64,000 bases of DNA, taken from Monocercomonoides exilis. Its lineage: Eukaryota; Preaxostyla; Oxymonadida; Polymastigidae. The notes beneath the pieces are model-generated. The model worked only from the letters and a program-made list of their open reading frames with translations, did no database searches and was not told the origin of the DNA. This document shows, in pieces, positions 1 to 12,651 of the stretch. Both the position numbers and the translations under genes were made by a program. The stretch lies in contig LSRY02000021.1 in the NCBI GenBank assembly GCA_001643675.2, forward strand, positions 620,001-684,000. The letters are read 5' to 3'. How positions within the stretch are numbered: the first letter of the stretch is position 1; every line of letters begins with the position of its first letter.

Positions 1-3000
1 ATTCGTATATTTTCCTTCGCACTCGTTCATTCCCAGTCACAACAACAATCGTTTTTCGTGGAGCACCTCAGCGTGTGCTGAGAGTGGCAGTGAAAATAGC
101 TCGTTTCTTACTTTCATGCTTACGCACCATGCTTGCAGACATAAACTATTGGATGATGTCGTTTCTTCATCCGTCATCTCTCTTCACTGAACAGTCTCAA
201 CTTGATCGGCTTCGTCTGTCAGGAGTTCCTGTTTTGAATCTGGTTGGAAATAAACAAGGAGACAACACTAATGCAGCATCTTGTGATAGTCACAATAAAG
301 GAACTTTTAATTATTTTGATAACAGCTCAAAAATCTTTTCATCATTAAATCCTCAATTCCCCCATATTTCAACAGAAAAATTTCCATATTCTTTTCCATT
401 AATTTCTTCCAACAATAATTCAACAGAGCGTCCTTTGTTTGTCTCCATTCAGAACACAGCTTCAGATCGTGTTGATGCCTTTTATCGTCTTTATCAGTTT
501 GTTGTTTTGCTCCAATCTCTCGAACAAGCTCTTCCGGAAACTGAAACATCATCCGATTCCAAAAAGACCATGAGACAATTTTTGGAAGAAAACCAGATAA
601 ACATCTGCCGCACTTTCTCTCAGAGATATTCGTTGAAACAGACAGATGATACCCTTCATCCTCAATCTTGTTCTTCACAAGGTGAGCAGATTGCTGAACA
701 CGATAATGAGAACAAGACAACGTCTTCTTCTTATGCTTCTTCAGATTTTAAATCTTCGCTATCTTTTTTAAATTCAACTTCATTTTTCCCTTTCAATAAA
801 TACTTTCCAAATTCTTCATCTTCTAAAACTCCATTTGATCTCGATTTCTTTGCATCTGATAGCTTTGATTTTACTCTCAACACTTTATCGCCAGCTCAGC
901 AGTTTAATGTGGCTGTTCTAATATTTCATTTGAGATTAATGCTGAGGGCAGATCCAAATACTAGTTTATTTGGGGAAAATGTTTCTTATCAAAATGTAGA
1001 AAGGAGGAGTGTTTTGGAAACCTGTTCAGAAAATTCTTCATCCACAACACAACAAAAGGCAGATTGTGGGTCGGTTGATAAAAAAAGAAACAAGATTTCT
1101 TATTTTGCTCCTTTTCCTCTTCCCCGCTGGATGGAAAATGTGCATGTTTCATTCTCCTCAATATTGTCAGGAACAAGTAAACCTCATCTCCCAAGAAACA
1201 CACGAACTGTTTCTGAAATCGAAACGGATCGAAAATTGCTCCTCAGTCTTTTTAAAAAGGAAGCAAATGCTGGGAAAGAATGCTCGAATTGTAATCAAAT
1301 TGAGAATAAGGTGTTCAACACATATGCTTTATTTGACCCACGTTTTATTGGAATAAATAAAGAATCGGCTTCCATCAAGAGTGAAGAAGCACATGAAAGT
1401 GTACCTATTCAAAATAAAGAGAAGAGCTCTGAAAACCATAATAGGACTTCGGATTCTGACTCTTCAGTTTATCAGCATCCAAGAAAAAGAGCAGAAATGA
1501 TCATGGACCAGTTTCGACCGTTGGTTATTCAAAGGATGGTGGAAACATGGAATCATTCACAACAGTTGCAATCATTTGCGCTTGAATTGGTAAACGAATC
1601 ATCTTTTGAAGGATCTTCTCCACATCTCAATGCATCATTCTTGCATCCTTCCCCTGCTTCTTCATTTACACCCGGTCATGATACAGTATTTCCTTCTTCA
1701 TTTTCTTCTTTATTCGCTGTTTTATCGCTTTTATCCCCTAAAAATCAATCAAAACTTCTGAAAGCTTCACTTTCTCAAATCAGTAAACATTTTCCTTTGT
1801 ATGTTTCGCTGACTCCGAAATTCACATTTCCTCTTCTTTTTTTCTCTGTTTCTTTTCCTTGTTGCTGCGGTCCAGCAAAATTATTGTCGCATTCTGACGA
1901 TGGCAATTCCTTTTCATCCACATGTGGCACCAACACTCTTTTGAACTCGGTTAATGTTGCATTAATATCTCCCACTCCTTTCCCAGTTCAGCTTCCGTTT
2001 TATAACCAAAAGCGCAGAAAGAAGACGAAACATTCATTATTTACCAATTCAGTGAAAAAGAAGCCACCTTTGTCACCAACTGGAAATAAGACAGCTCCAT
2101 CAGAGCAGACATTTGCAGAGCGCTTCTTTCAGAATTCATTTGTAAAAGAAGTGTCGCCTTTGGTTTCAGATCCAAAAGAATTATCAAAAGATGAAAGTGG
2201 GAGTAGTCAACAAACTGTTATTGAAACAAAGGAGAACGAAACACTTTCTGAAACAACTGCTGCAAACAAACAAATATTGTCACAAGTTACATCAATGTCT
2301 TCTGAAGACTCACCATCTTCTCCTTCATCAGCATCAATATTCCGACAGTATAAAAATCCTCTGGACCATATCTCTCTTCCTCCTCTTTCTTCGTTTTCCA
2401 TTGATCTTCAGAGTTCTCAATCCTTTACGGTTGTGTACTCATCTCGAATTTTATCCACTCGCTCGTTTTGCACCCGTTCCCAGAGGCTGAACTTGCATTT
2501 GTTGCATGCTCCCGCTGTACACACATTGGGACATTATCTCCTAACTCGTTTGCATTCTCACCCAACATGCTTAAAGTGCGGGAATAGTAAACTTGATCAT
2601 TTGGACACATTTGAAGTGCTCGGATTCAAAATAGACGCTTTTGTCGAACCAGCATCAACCGTCCAAAGGGCAGTTTCTGCCTCGTCCACTTCTTCTTCGA
2701 CGTCATCTTCTCTTGTCTCGTTTTCGTCTCTTCTCTCATCTCCAGTTTCATCGACAATATCTACTTCTGGAGGAAGTGGTGCAGATTTAGGTAGTTATGG
2801 AGATAGGGAAAGAGATAAAAGTAGAATCAAAAATGCTTTTGGTTCTAACACAGAAAGGATTGGCACCGAGCACATTACAACATGGAACAGATGTCGTTAC
2901 TGCCGCAAACAGCTATCTCCTCGTGCAGTTGTTTCTGAAGAGGTTCTTTCAATGCCACTTGCACGCTTTCTTGATCTTGCGATGCATCTTGGACAGTGCA

Positions 3001-6000
3001 GGACTATCCCATTCAATTTCTGTGATACTCATGTTCCGTTTTCCGCAGATTCATTGCGCAACAAGAGTCATTCTGCATCAATTCAAATAGAATATTCACA
3101 GGATTCAGATGCAAGAATGAGTTATTCAACAAATTCAAGTGCAAAGCCTTATTTCGCAGATGGTTTACAAAAGAGTAAAGCTACAAATACTTCTGAAATA
3201 TTTTCTCACAAACAGCCGACTAACTCTTCTTCAATTTCATTCCTTCGAACTGAAGATACCAAACAAAGCAGTCCTTTATCATTCCCTTCGGAAAAAACAG
3301 AAGCTATAGAACCAGATAACAAAGTTGAACCAGCACAAAAAGAGAAAAATACTTCACTTTTTTCACAAGAAGACAAGCCCCATGTTTCTTTTGGTACTTT
3401 TGCTACAACCACAGAATCTTCTGCACACTCTTCGATATCCCAACATTCTTCATCAACAAATCTTCAGACCATTCCGCTTGTATCAAATGATCCACTTTCT
3501 TCATTTTTGAGCGAAGCGGACATTTCATTTAACAAACCAAAAAAGTCGTATCTTTCTACAATTAGTCACGCTAATTCTCCAGTTGCAACATCCACTTCTA
3601 TATCTCCAGCATCATTTTCTTCTCCGTCTAAAACTCGATTGATTTCTTCTACGCCCAGATTGTCTTTTCCTTCAATTTCACAGAAGTTTGCACCATCAAT
3701 TCTTTCGTTTTATTCTGTTGCGGCAACATCTTTAATCTCACCTCCAATAACATTTTGTGGAGAAGGGTATCGAGATATACACAATTATGAATGGCGCTGG
3801 ATTGAACTGCCCTTCTGTGAATGCTCAAAAGAGACATTTTCAAATACGTATAAGAATTTGTTGAGAAAACGCGCAAAAAAGAACTGTGGAACGAAAGAAC
3901 AGATTACTTGTCTGAGCGATGAAAAAACATCGCTGAATCAAAATGGAAATAACTCACCGTGCGACGAAGATCATCTTCGCAGCGGAAATGCTTCATCAAG
4001 TAAGCAAGAAGAAAAGGAGATTTTGAAAGCAAAGCACATACGAGAAGAATTTGAATCTCACAGTCAGATGCGCATTGGTTGTGATTTATGGCAGAGTCAT
4101 CAGATAAAGGAATATAACCAAACACTGAATTCGCATTTATCTAATTTTGATCATCAAACAGTCAACTCAGCATCAATTATAGATAATAAAAAAATGACAA
4201 GACAAAACGTAGAAGATGCTTCTGCAAAAGACAAAGAAGCAAATTTGTCGATTTTTGATACACAGCGAAAGGCTATGACTTCTAATTCTCCATCAGTTTC
4301 GGGATCAGCCAACATAGCTTCTTCAATGTTTCCTGACCAAATACAAGTAACTCCTCATATTTCGACGTTTGGGCATTCAACTCCAGTTTCGGCTCCTTTA
4401 TCGCCTCGTTCGATACAAAGTGCCACAAATACAGGGAAAACAGAGCAAAGTTCATTTACAGCTCATTATGCGAGTAATGATACAACCTCAACAAGTTTAT
4501 CTCCTGCCACACAGGCACAGTGTTGCGACCACCTATCGTTCCTGAATGTGGCTCAGTGCTTTGCTCTTCGCGACTACATTGTCATCTTTGAACCTTCAAT
4601 TTTCTTGCCATCTGCATTGATAATCCCACCCGTTTCAATGCCATGGAACTTGGAGACAGAATGGAAGCGCTTTGAGATCCAGCACTCTGCAGTTTGGCAT
4701 TGCTGTAATCTTCTTTTCCACACCATTCGGTCGCGTTTATGCGGAACTCGTATGGTTCCAGGTGAAATTGGAGTCTGCGCAACTTCATTGCTTAATCTTC
4801 TGGACGAAGAAGAATTATATATTAGAACGTACATTAATGATTGCTACTTCCACAAGGAAGCTTATCAGCTTACTAGCTACACAAATGCTGAAATATCTTT
4901 CGGCGTTGAAAACTCTTGTCAACAAAACTTCTCATCGTTCTTTTCTCGAATTGAACAGGAGCCTTTGTATATGCAAGAGCGAAGAAAGATACTTCCAGAG
5001 CATCTATTACATATTTATTCACATAAAGATAGTCAACATAGGAGTGATAATTACAACTCTCAATTTTCAAGTGGATGGAAAAGCACTTTGATAAATTTTT
5101 ATGCTATATCCTTTATAAAATGTTCTCTTGTGATGTTGTTCATGACGTGGAAAGAACGATTGAATACATTAAGAACGATGTACTTCAAGATAGTTCCTGC
5201 CATTTTGAAAAGCCAACAACAGAAAAAGCTGCAACAACAGAAAGAATCTTCCAGTCAAAAGTCAAAGCAAAACAAAGAAAAATCAAAACAATCTTCAACA
5301 TCAAAAAAGAAAAAAACAGAAAAAAGCTTTTCGGCATCAACAATGAATAATGAAAAAGAATGCGCAGAAAAGAAAGAGGTTACAAAAGACAAACCACATT
5401 CTGAACATCATCGACAACATCAATCTAAACACAAGCATCACCTGCGCCTTGATCATCCGCATCATTCAGCTCATAAGCATTTAAGTGCACCCGGGACGCA
5501 TCAACATCACGGAGAGTGTAGCAGTTCATCAAAAGAAGCCAACTCTCCCCAAACAGCATGCTCAGCCACATGCGGATGTATGCTAAGCAATAACGAAAGT
5601 GAAGTGAAGAGTACTGAACAATTTATTGAAGCTTCTTCGATTTATCAAAAATCAAGCAATTTTCAGAACGATCGAACATTTCTTTCAGATGGTTCAGATG
5701 GTGTTCCACTTAAGTTTGGTGAACTTGAAAATAGCCACCATGAGGAAAACGAAAATAGCAAACCGGAGCTGAAGAATCAACAAATTCATAAACAAAACAT
5801 CGAAACAAATGTTAAAAACAAAAGCTCATGCACAACGCTACCAACTTCTATGGATGCCACATCGCCATATCCTGGTTCATTTTCAAATGCTTGCTTTTCA
5901 CTTCCATTACCCTCATCATCTTCATCAAATGAATCAACTCCTGTAATATCCGATTATTCTGCATTAACAGCAACCTGTGCAACTCCAATTACACTTTCTT

Positions 6001-9000
6001 CTCAATCACCCACTATGGTTGCTACAACACCTAATGTTGGTTCATCGTCTATATCTTCATCAAACGATGTAAGCAATATTTCCACACAACAATCATCATT
6101 CTCCTGCACTTCAGCTTCTCAAAATGCTCCACCAACTCAGAATTTAATTGCAAGAAAACAGTCGTTTTCTTCAAATGAAAAAACGTCGCCTCTTCGACAA
6201 TTTGACAGTGGTGAAATCAATTCTCCAAAAGAGCAGTCTTTTTCAAACGATAAAACCCAATTTCAATGTGCAAACGGAAGCATTAAAGACACTTCGGATC
6301 AATCACCACAGGACGGATCTGACACATCAAATGCTTCAATAAGTTCAAGAACAAGAAGCTCAAGAAGCTCAAGAAGCTCAAGAAGCTCAAGAAGCTCAAG
6401 GGCATCCTCATTTTCTCGATCTTGTTCAAGTCGTTCATCATCTCGCAGAGAAGATAGCGACTCGAACCATTCTTCATCCTACTCTTCTTCGTTAAGTTCA
6501 TCCTCTGAATTTTCTCGTACAGGCTCATTTTCTTCATCTTGTTCGTCCAGTTTCTCATCAAATGACTCGTCTGATGATGGCGATCTCTCGTCCTCGAGCA
6601 GTGAATCAAGCTCAACAAGTCATCCACTTGATTCACAGCTAAAGATAACATCTTCTCATCTTGCCGCATACAATGCACTGCAGATCCTCTCTGATATACC
6701 AGTAAGACAGTCTGAAAGCGGCGAGGAAGAAGAAGAGGAGGAGGAAAATGAAAATGAGGAAGAGCAAGAAGATGCGAATGAGCAATCTGCATCAAGTTCT
6801 TCTCGTAGGCATTTTTTCCGCTCAGCAATAAAGAAAAGGCTTACAAGCATTACACACGGCAAAAATGACAGTAAAGACAGTTATATGGAAACGCTTCAAG
6901 ATGCTTCGTTGATTGACATGCTTGAGCAGATGCACGCAAATGAAAAACTACTCGCGCAAGCAGACAAACAAAAGGAGCATTCAATCCGAAGGTCTCATAA
7001 ACAACATCACAGCAGAACTGGAAAAGACAATATATCAGCCCATTCGCATAATAGGCATCACTGTCACCATCACAAATATCAACATCATTTGCATGGCAGT
7101 GTCAAGAGTAACCACCGCAGCCTTGCACATTCGCTCAGTCTTCACCGATCTTTAACTGGTGCAAGTTCAATTGCACAAGTAAGAATTTCAGACGGTCAAA
7201 CAACAAGTGTACTTCCATCACCATCAGCTTCTTCATTAACGCCATCAATCATTCCTCAAATTTCAAATGATGCTGTTCAACCAGCCCCTCTTATTCCATT
7301 TTGTGGAGACTCACAACAAACAACGACTCAATTTTCAGAGATGAAGCAACTATCGCCTCAAATAAAAGAAGGACAGTCAGATGAATCAAAGGAAGCTGTA
7401 TTAGATTCATGTTCACAACAAGTTGAACCGCCTTTATCATTAGAAAACAATACAAAAATTTCCGGAACTCTTTCTCAGTCAACAGTTGCTTCTGAAGGAG
7501 TTTCACTTCTTTCTTCAAATATACAAGCTGAACAAAATACTTCAAGTTCACCGTCTTCCACGCATTTTCTTTCTTCCGCACTTTCTCCTGTGCCTTCGTT
7601 GCAATGCCAAACTGGCTTATCTCCAGCTACAACACCAACTATAAATGCAAAAACTGAAACAGAAAAAAATATTGCAAACGATTCTTTTGCTGCACCTGAG
7701 TCCAGAGTGGGTTCAATTCATTCTCGCCAAAAAGGTTCTTTTTCTTCAAAATCATTCGGTGAAGCTCACGCAGATGCATCCGCTCTTCGGGAAACAACTC
7801 CAAAGAAAGGAGTTCATCACCGTCATCATCATACAAAATTGTCAAGAAAAACAGAAAAGAAAGGCAAACGCAACCTTCGTTCGCATAAAGAGTCAAACGA
7901 ACTTTCTTCAATGAGCCACATGGCATCTGCTGCAGCAAAGTCGTTCCAGATTCTGAGGTTGGGTCTCGATCAAACATTGCTTTCATTTTCACAGTACGAA
8001 AAGGATGTAGAAAGGAAGCTTCTACCAACTTTTGAAGAGATTATGGTGAGCAACATGATTCTCAATATGAACGAAACTCGTAGATTGATAAACAAGGAAA
8101 TAAAAGAGCACCCCAAAGCAATCAGCAAAAATGTGTTTAACGATGCAGAGTTAACATTGGCATCATCAGGAAAAACTCCGAGAATTGACAGTTCGGATAC
8201 TTATCTTCAGCATCGTTCTGATCAGCTTTTACCTGCGCTTCCAGTTAGGAATGAACAGAATGCAGGAAATGTGTTGTTTGAGATGAAATCTGAGGAGGAC
8301 AATAAATCTGCTCTTTCGGAAGCATCTCCTTCTCTTGCAAGTGTTGCAACATCTCCTTCAAATGCTCATTTATCCGGAGCATCTTTGGCAGCCTCATCTT
8401 GTGGTATTCCTCAAGAGACTGTTGCCCATGCAACTCCGCTGCTAACTTCCTCTTCTCAGAGTGATTCAGCATCTAATCTATCCCGCAGTAATTCAACTAC
8501 TTCAAGTCAAACATCTCAAAAGAATGCGATTACTCCTCGTTCTGCTGACAGTCGTCTTTCTCCAGTTGGTGCCTCTTCACAGTCGAACCCTTCAACAGTG
8601 AATGCACTTCCATTAGATGATAATCCACCATCTTCTTTTTCTGGAAGTTCTCCACAATCAATGCATAGGAGTCATCTTGTTCCTCCGCTTGCACTGCCTC
8701 TTCCACAAGCACAACTGACGTATCGCACAAATACAAACAGTTCAAGCATGACTCAGCAAAATATATATGCAAGCAACTCATCAACTCCATTACGATATCA
8801 GCATCATTTGCATCATAACAGTAACGAATCTGCATTTTCCATTCGCCAATGGTTGTTCCCAAGATACAATTTTTATATGACAACTGCACATTCTTCTGTC
8901 TTGTCGATCCAATCACCGCCTGCTTCTGATCCATCTTCTTCAAATCAAAGTCCGAACAATTTCATGACACTTTCAAATGTTAAGCAATCCCCTCAAATAA

Positions 9001-11378
9001 TACAAAGCTCACTATACAACGAAAACCGCATGAATGCAACAGAATTCAATTTAGCAACATATCCTTTTAATTTACCTGTTTCTCCATACTTTCAATCTCA
9101 AATAAATTTCGGATCACAATTGAATACACAATTATCAAGTCAAACACCAAACTCTTTTAATGCCCAATCTTCAGTATCGTCAACTTCATTTGTTCAACAA
9201 ACAGCCAGCCAAAAACAGCAAGAAAACAGTTGCATCTCTCCAAGCCTTCCTGTCCTTCATCCATTCTTGCATCAGGGAAGATTTGGAGAACAGATTCTTG
9301 TGAATGAAAACGAGACAACATCATTCATTGCATATGTGCTGCTTACAAACGAACACCACAACCACATCGTCCACCGAGCGCAGGAATGCATCAGCTTCTC
9401 GGAGTTTGATGAGAACGATAATGACTGCATTCCTCCATCTGCGTTTATGCAGCCTCGAAGCATGACAGGAGTTTCACAAGCTTATCCTTCTTCATTAGGA
9501 AATCCACCACTAATTTCCAATTCCTCAGCAAGCTACTCTGCAATTGCAGGTTCTGATGACAGAGTAAACCATCAAAAGAACTTACCTGCCGAAAAAGCAG
9601 ATGATGAAACGAAATCAGCAAATCCTTCAGCATCAACTTTAAATCTTCAAAATCAGGGTATTAATCAAGCTCAGTTAGCTACTCAACATCAAACTCAAAC
9701 ATCTCCTACAATTCTTGCTAAAGAAAATGAAACACTAAAAACAGGTTCAAGTTCAAGTGAATCTCCGATCATATCTCAATCTTCTAAAGCATCAGGCATT
9801 TTCTCAGATTTCCAATCATCTCAAGCACAATCTCAAAAAATGACTTCTTTGGATAAAAGCTTAGTTTCTCAAATAGTTCGTTCTTCACAGAACATGAACT
9901 CGTACGTATTACGTAATTCCTCCATTTCTCGTGTTCCGTCGCCGCTGCCTGCAAAATCATTGGCAATCGCAACAACCCCAAAATTTTCTGTCCAGACATT
10001 ACCTTCTCCCTCCCCATTTCCCTCTCCAACCCTTCATCCATCTCCAAGTCCATCTCCTTATTTTTCTCAGTCTTCTTCGCTTTCTCGTCATTCGATCTCT
10101 CCAATGCAAAGTGTTTCTCCCTCTCTTATGTCTGCTTCTGCATCCTTATCTTATTCTTCTTTATCAACTCCTATTTCTTCATCCAATTCCCATCACCCTC
10201 GCTATGCAGCTCCAACTTCAATCAGTACTAATACAGCACTTGTTCCACAAGAGATCACTTATCCCTTTGCTTTGACTGATCCTATCCTCTCTACGGCAAA
10301 GCTGCAGCAGAAGTGTTTGATGTTCCGTGATCGAGATGACTTCATCTACACAATCGAGGATGACACACTAACAGTTGTATGCACTCTGCATTATGCACTC
10401 CAGTTCTACGCACTCCGCTCGCGCGTCATCGGAAACAGGAAATTTATTCAATCGATGCTTCAGTGCAAGCCGATGCATGCGAAAGGCGGGAAGTCTGGGG
10501 CAGAATTCTTCAAGACTATGGACGAGCAGTTTATCATGAAGAAGATCGGGACAAAGGAGATGAAGCAGGTGCTGGGCACAGCCGCAGAGTACTTCGAGCA
10601 TTACTCCGAAACGTACTTTGACGGAGAGCCATCATTGTTGATGCCCTTCTTTGGCATTGTGACAATTGATCGGCGTGCATCTGCGGCGCTGGGTCGGAAG
10701 TCGATGCAACATTTTGTGATAATGCAGAATCTGTTCTACGACAAGGAGATTACGCAGGCATTTGACTTGAAAGGATCAGTGCGATCGCGCTATGTGAAGG
10801 ATGGCGGCGGAGAAGGATCTGTTCTTCTCGACTCAAACTACATCGAGCGCATGTTCAGTCAAAAGCTGGCGTTGGAAGATCGAAACTGGAACAAAATGAT
10901 TGTGTCGGTGGAGAGAGATGCACACTTCTTGGAATCAATTAAAGTTGTGGATTATTCGCTTCTCGTAGGCGTTGACTCACACACAAACACGCTATGCTGT
11001 GGAATAATAGATTATATTCGGCAGTTTGATTTTGAAAAGCAGTTAGAGGTTTGTATTGGACTAAATATTGATCTTGCTTATCAAAAAAATACTTTTATTT
11101 TGCAATTAAAATGTATATTTTGAATAATTTAAATAAAAATTAATTATATGCATTTCATTTTATTGATTAAACCATGATTTTCATTTTCTGATACTTTGTA
11201 TTGATATAATAAATGTATATAGTCAATGGTAAAGAAAAGTGGCATACTGGGGCAAGGATCGGTAGCGCCTACAATCGTCAAGCCAAGCGAGTATTGCGAG
11301 CGATTTCTCATCTCTGTTCGCAATTATTTTACGTCTATACCATCCAAATTTGCATCTGTCGTACTTCCCAATTTTTGA
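1..11378 (+). CDS. Fab1/PIKfyve-type phosphatidylinositol-3-phosphate 5-kinase, 5'-partial
   Basis: Makes PI(3,5)P2 from PI3P on endolysosomal membranes (family knowledge). The frame is open from base 3, so the gene enters from outside the window. Exons are 3-11048 and 11223-11378; intron 11049-11222 begins gtttgt and ends atag. The joined product is 3733 residues within the window. Base ~40-150 encodes the end of the Cpn60/TCP1-like domain (IVFRGAPQRVLRV). The Fab1 Cys-rich region follows in pieces: a C-x2-C block near 2570, ITTWNRCRYCRK near 2880, and a block at ~4560-4740. The PIP kinase lies at ~10290-11350, with GGKSGAEFFKTMDEQF, DLKGSVRSRY, DYSLLVGVD and GIIDYIRQFDFEKQLE. Exon 2 supplies the family C-terminus (PTIVKPSEYCERF, then RNYFTSIPSKF). 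About 5 kb of Ser/Thr/His/Gln-rich low complexity separates the Cys-rich region from the kinase. Any FYVE domain would lie upstream and cannot be seen. The GTG at 75 is not the start. Confidence 0.93.
6353..6400 (+). repeat. Nine-base tandem repeat inside the Fab1 gene
   Basis: About five in-frame copies of the 9-mer aagaagctc encode a run of Arg-Ser-Ser units inside the low-complexity linker of the lipid kinase. The unit is a multiple of three, so length changes keep the frame. Confidence 0.85.
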
Positions 11379-11807
11379 AAATGATATGATACAAGCAAGC
11401 AGGTGTTTTCAATGCAAACATGAAACTGCTTTGAGAGCTATATTCATTTATTAGTTTATAATTTTATTTGATAGATAGGGTCTTGCATTTTCAGAAAATG
11501 TGAATTATTTGGTTCCTTTTTATGTTGACAGTTTGTCTATTATTCAAAATTTTGTGTTTGTTAATGTTTTCTTCAAAAATAATAAAAAATTAAAATGAGA
11601 GTAACAAACGCAAAGAATCGAAATTTTATAAGGCAACTCTTGCCATTGCTTCAAAAAAGAATAAATTTCAGAAAACAGTAAGTCAGCAAAAAACAATGAA
11701 ATGAAAAGAATTAAATGAAATGCGAATTAGAACACAAAGAACGCAGAAGATTGGAATAAAGATGAAAAGAACACTCTGCTTATGTTCAATAATTGTAAAA
11801 AATAAAA
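11379..11807. other. Convergent intergenic region (Fab1 / PLAC8)
   Basis: AT-rich spacer between two converging stop codons. It contains several AATAAA-like words that could serve polyadenylation. I see no ORF or RNA gene in it. Confidence 0.6.
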
Positions 11808-12432
11808 TCAAATTGATAAGTCTCCCTGGAAAGTTGGGATAGTAACTCCTTCTTCTCTTTCTTTCAGTTCATGTGCATCTGAGAGCAGTTATTGATTTGA
11901 AATCAAAAATAATACAATTTTTTAATTTAAAAGAAATCAAACCCTGCCAAATTAAACAAGGCCCACAAAACCAGCTCATGCAGAATGTACCAACTGTGCT
12001 GATTGGAATGTGGAATCGTTCAGCAATACTTTTGTGCATTACAAATTCACAGCACATAGAAAAGAACATTGATGTAAAACAATTACCGAACGTTACAGAT
12101 GGCTCTTTATGAAATCTTTTTCTATTTTCCATAAGTTGGCACATTGGGCAAATGCATCCCAATGCTAAACGAAAAAATTTGTAATTCAAAAAAGATCACA
12201 TCAAACGATAACATTAAGTTTTTTCAAATACTATATTATTCACACTTCCAACAGATTTACAATTTGTACCAAGAGAAAAAGCAGTGGAATGCCAAAAATT
12301 ATCTTGCTTTTGGTATTCAGTATGATCGTACATTGGAAGTCTAATCCCGTATCAAGCAAAAATAAAATTAAAGATACACAAATAGTCTTTTTAAACAGCA
12401 GTAACAAACCGTTGATCGTCAGAAAAATCCAT
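11808..12432 (-). CDS. PLAC8-domain (Cys-rich) small protein, four exons
   Basis: Exons on the minus strand are 12432-12410, 12340-12246, 12164-11943 and 11878-11808. Introns are 69, 81 and 64 bp with donors gtttgt, gtgtga and gtttga, and all three end in tag or cag. The spliced frame gives 136 residues and a TGA stop. The PLAC8 layout is clear: an aromatic/Cys start (FWHSTAFSLGTNCKS), then LGCICPMCQLMENRKRF, a hydrophobic middle, AERFHIP, and the closing CGPCLIWQ followed by DAHELKEREEG, the usual C-x2-C-x3-Q-x3-ELK ending. PLAC8 proteins are small Cys-rich, often membrane-associated proteins linked in other organisms to metal handling or cell-size control; the role here is unknown. The start codon is chosen because it opens the only frame that splices through. 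It diverges from the nucleolin-like gene, with 219 bp between the two ATGs. Confidence 0.86.
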
Positions 12433-12651
12433 GGTGACAAATCTCAATCCGATCAACTTTACCAATTTTATGTTCAGTTATTGATTTAACCAACTTCAAA
12501 TATGCAAAAAATGTTTAACGATATTTTTGACAGAATATTAATTTTTCGAATAAATGGAAAGAAAACAAACAATTATGTTCGAAGCATTATTAGTTAAATA
12601 GATATAGCTATTTATGGGTGAAACGCAAATCGAAAATACAAGTGTTTAACG
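12433..12651. promoter_or_regulatory. Short divergent promoter region (PLAC8 / nucleolin-like)
   Basis: Only 219 bp separate the two divergent start codons, so both promoters must lie here or overlap the genes. I recognise no specific motif. Confidence 0.5.

Noticed and set aside
12289..12489. 66-codon + strand frame with a hydrophobic N-terminus
   Set aside because: It lies antisense to the PLAC8 exons and their short divergent promoter and has no family resemblance.
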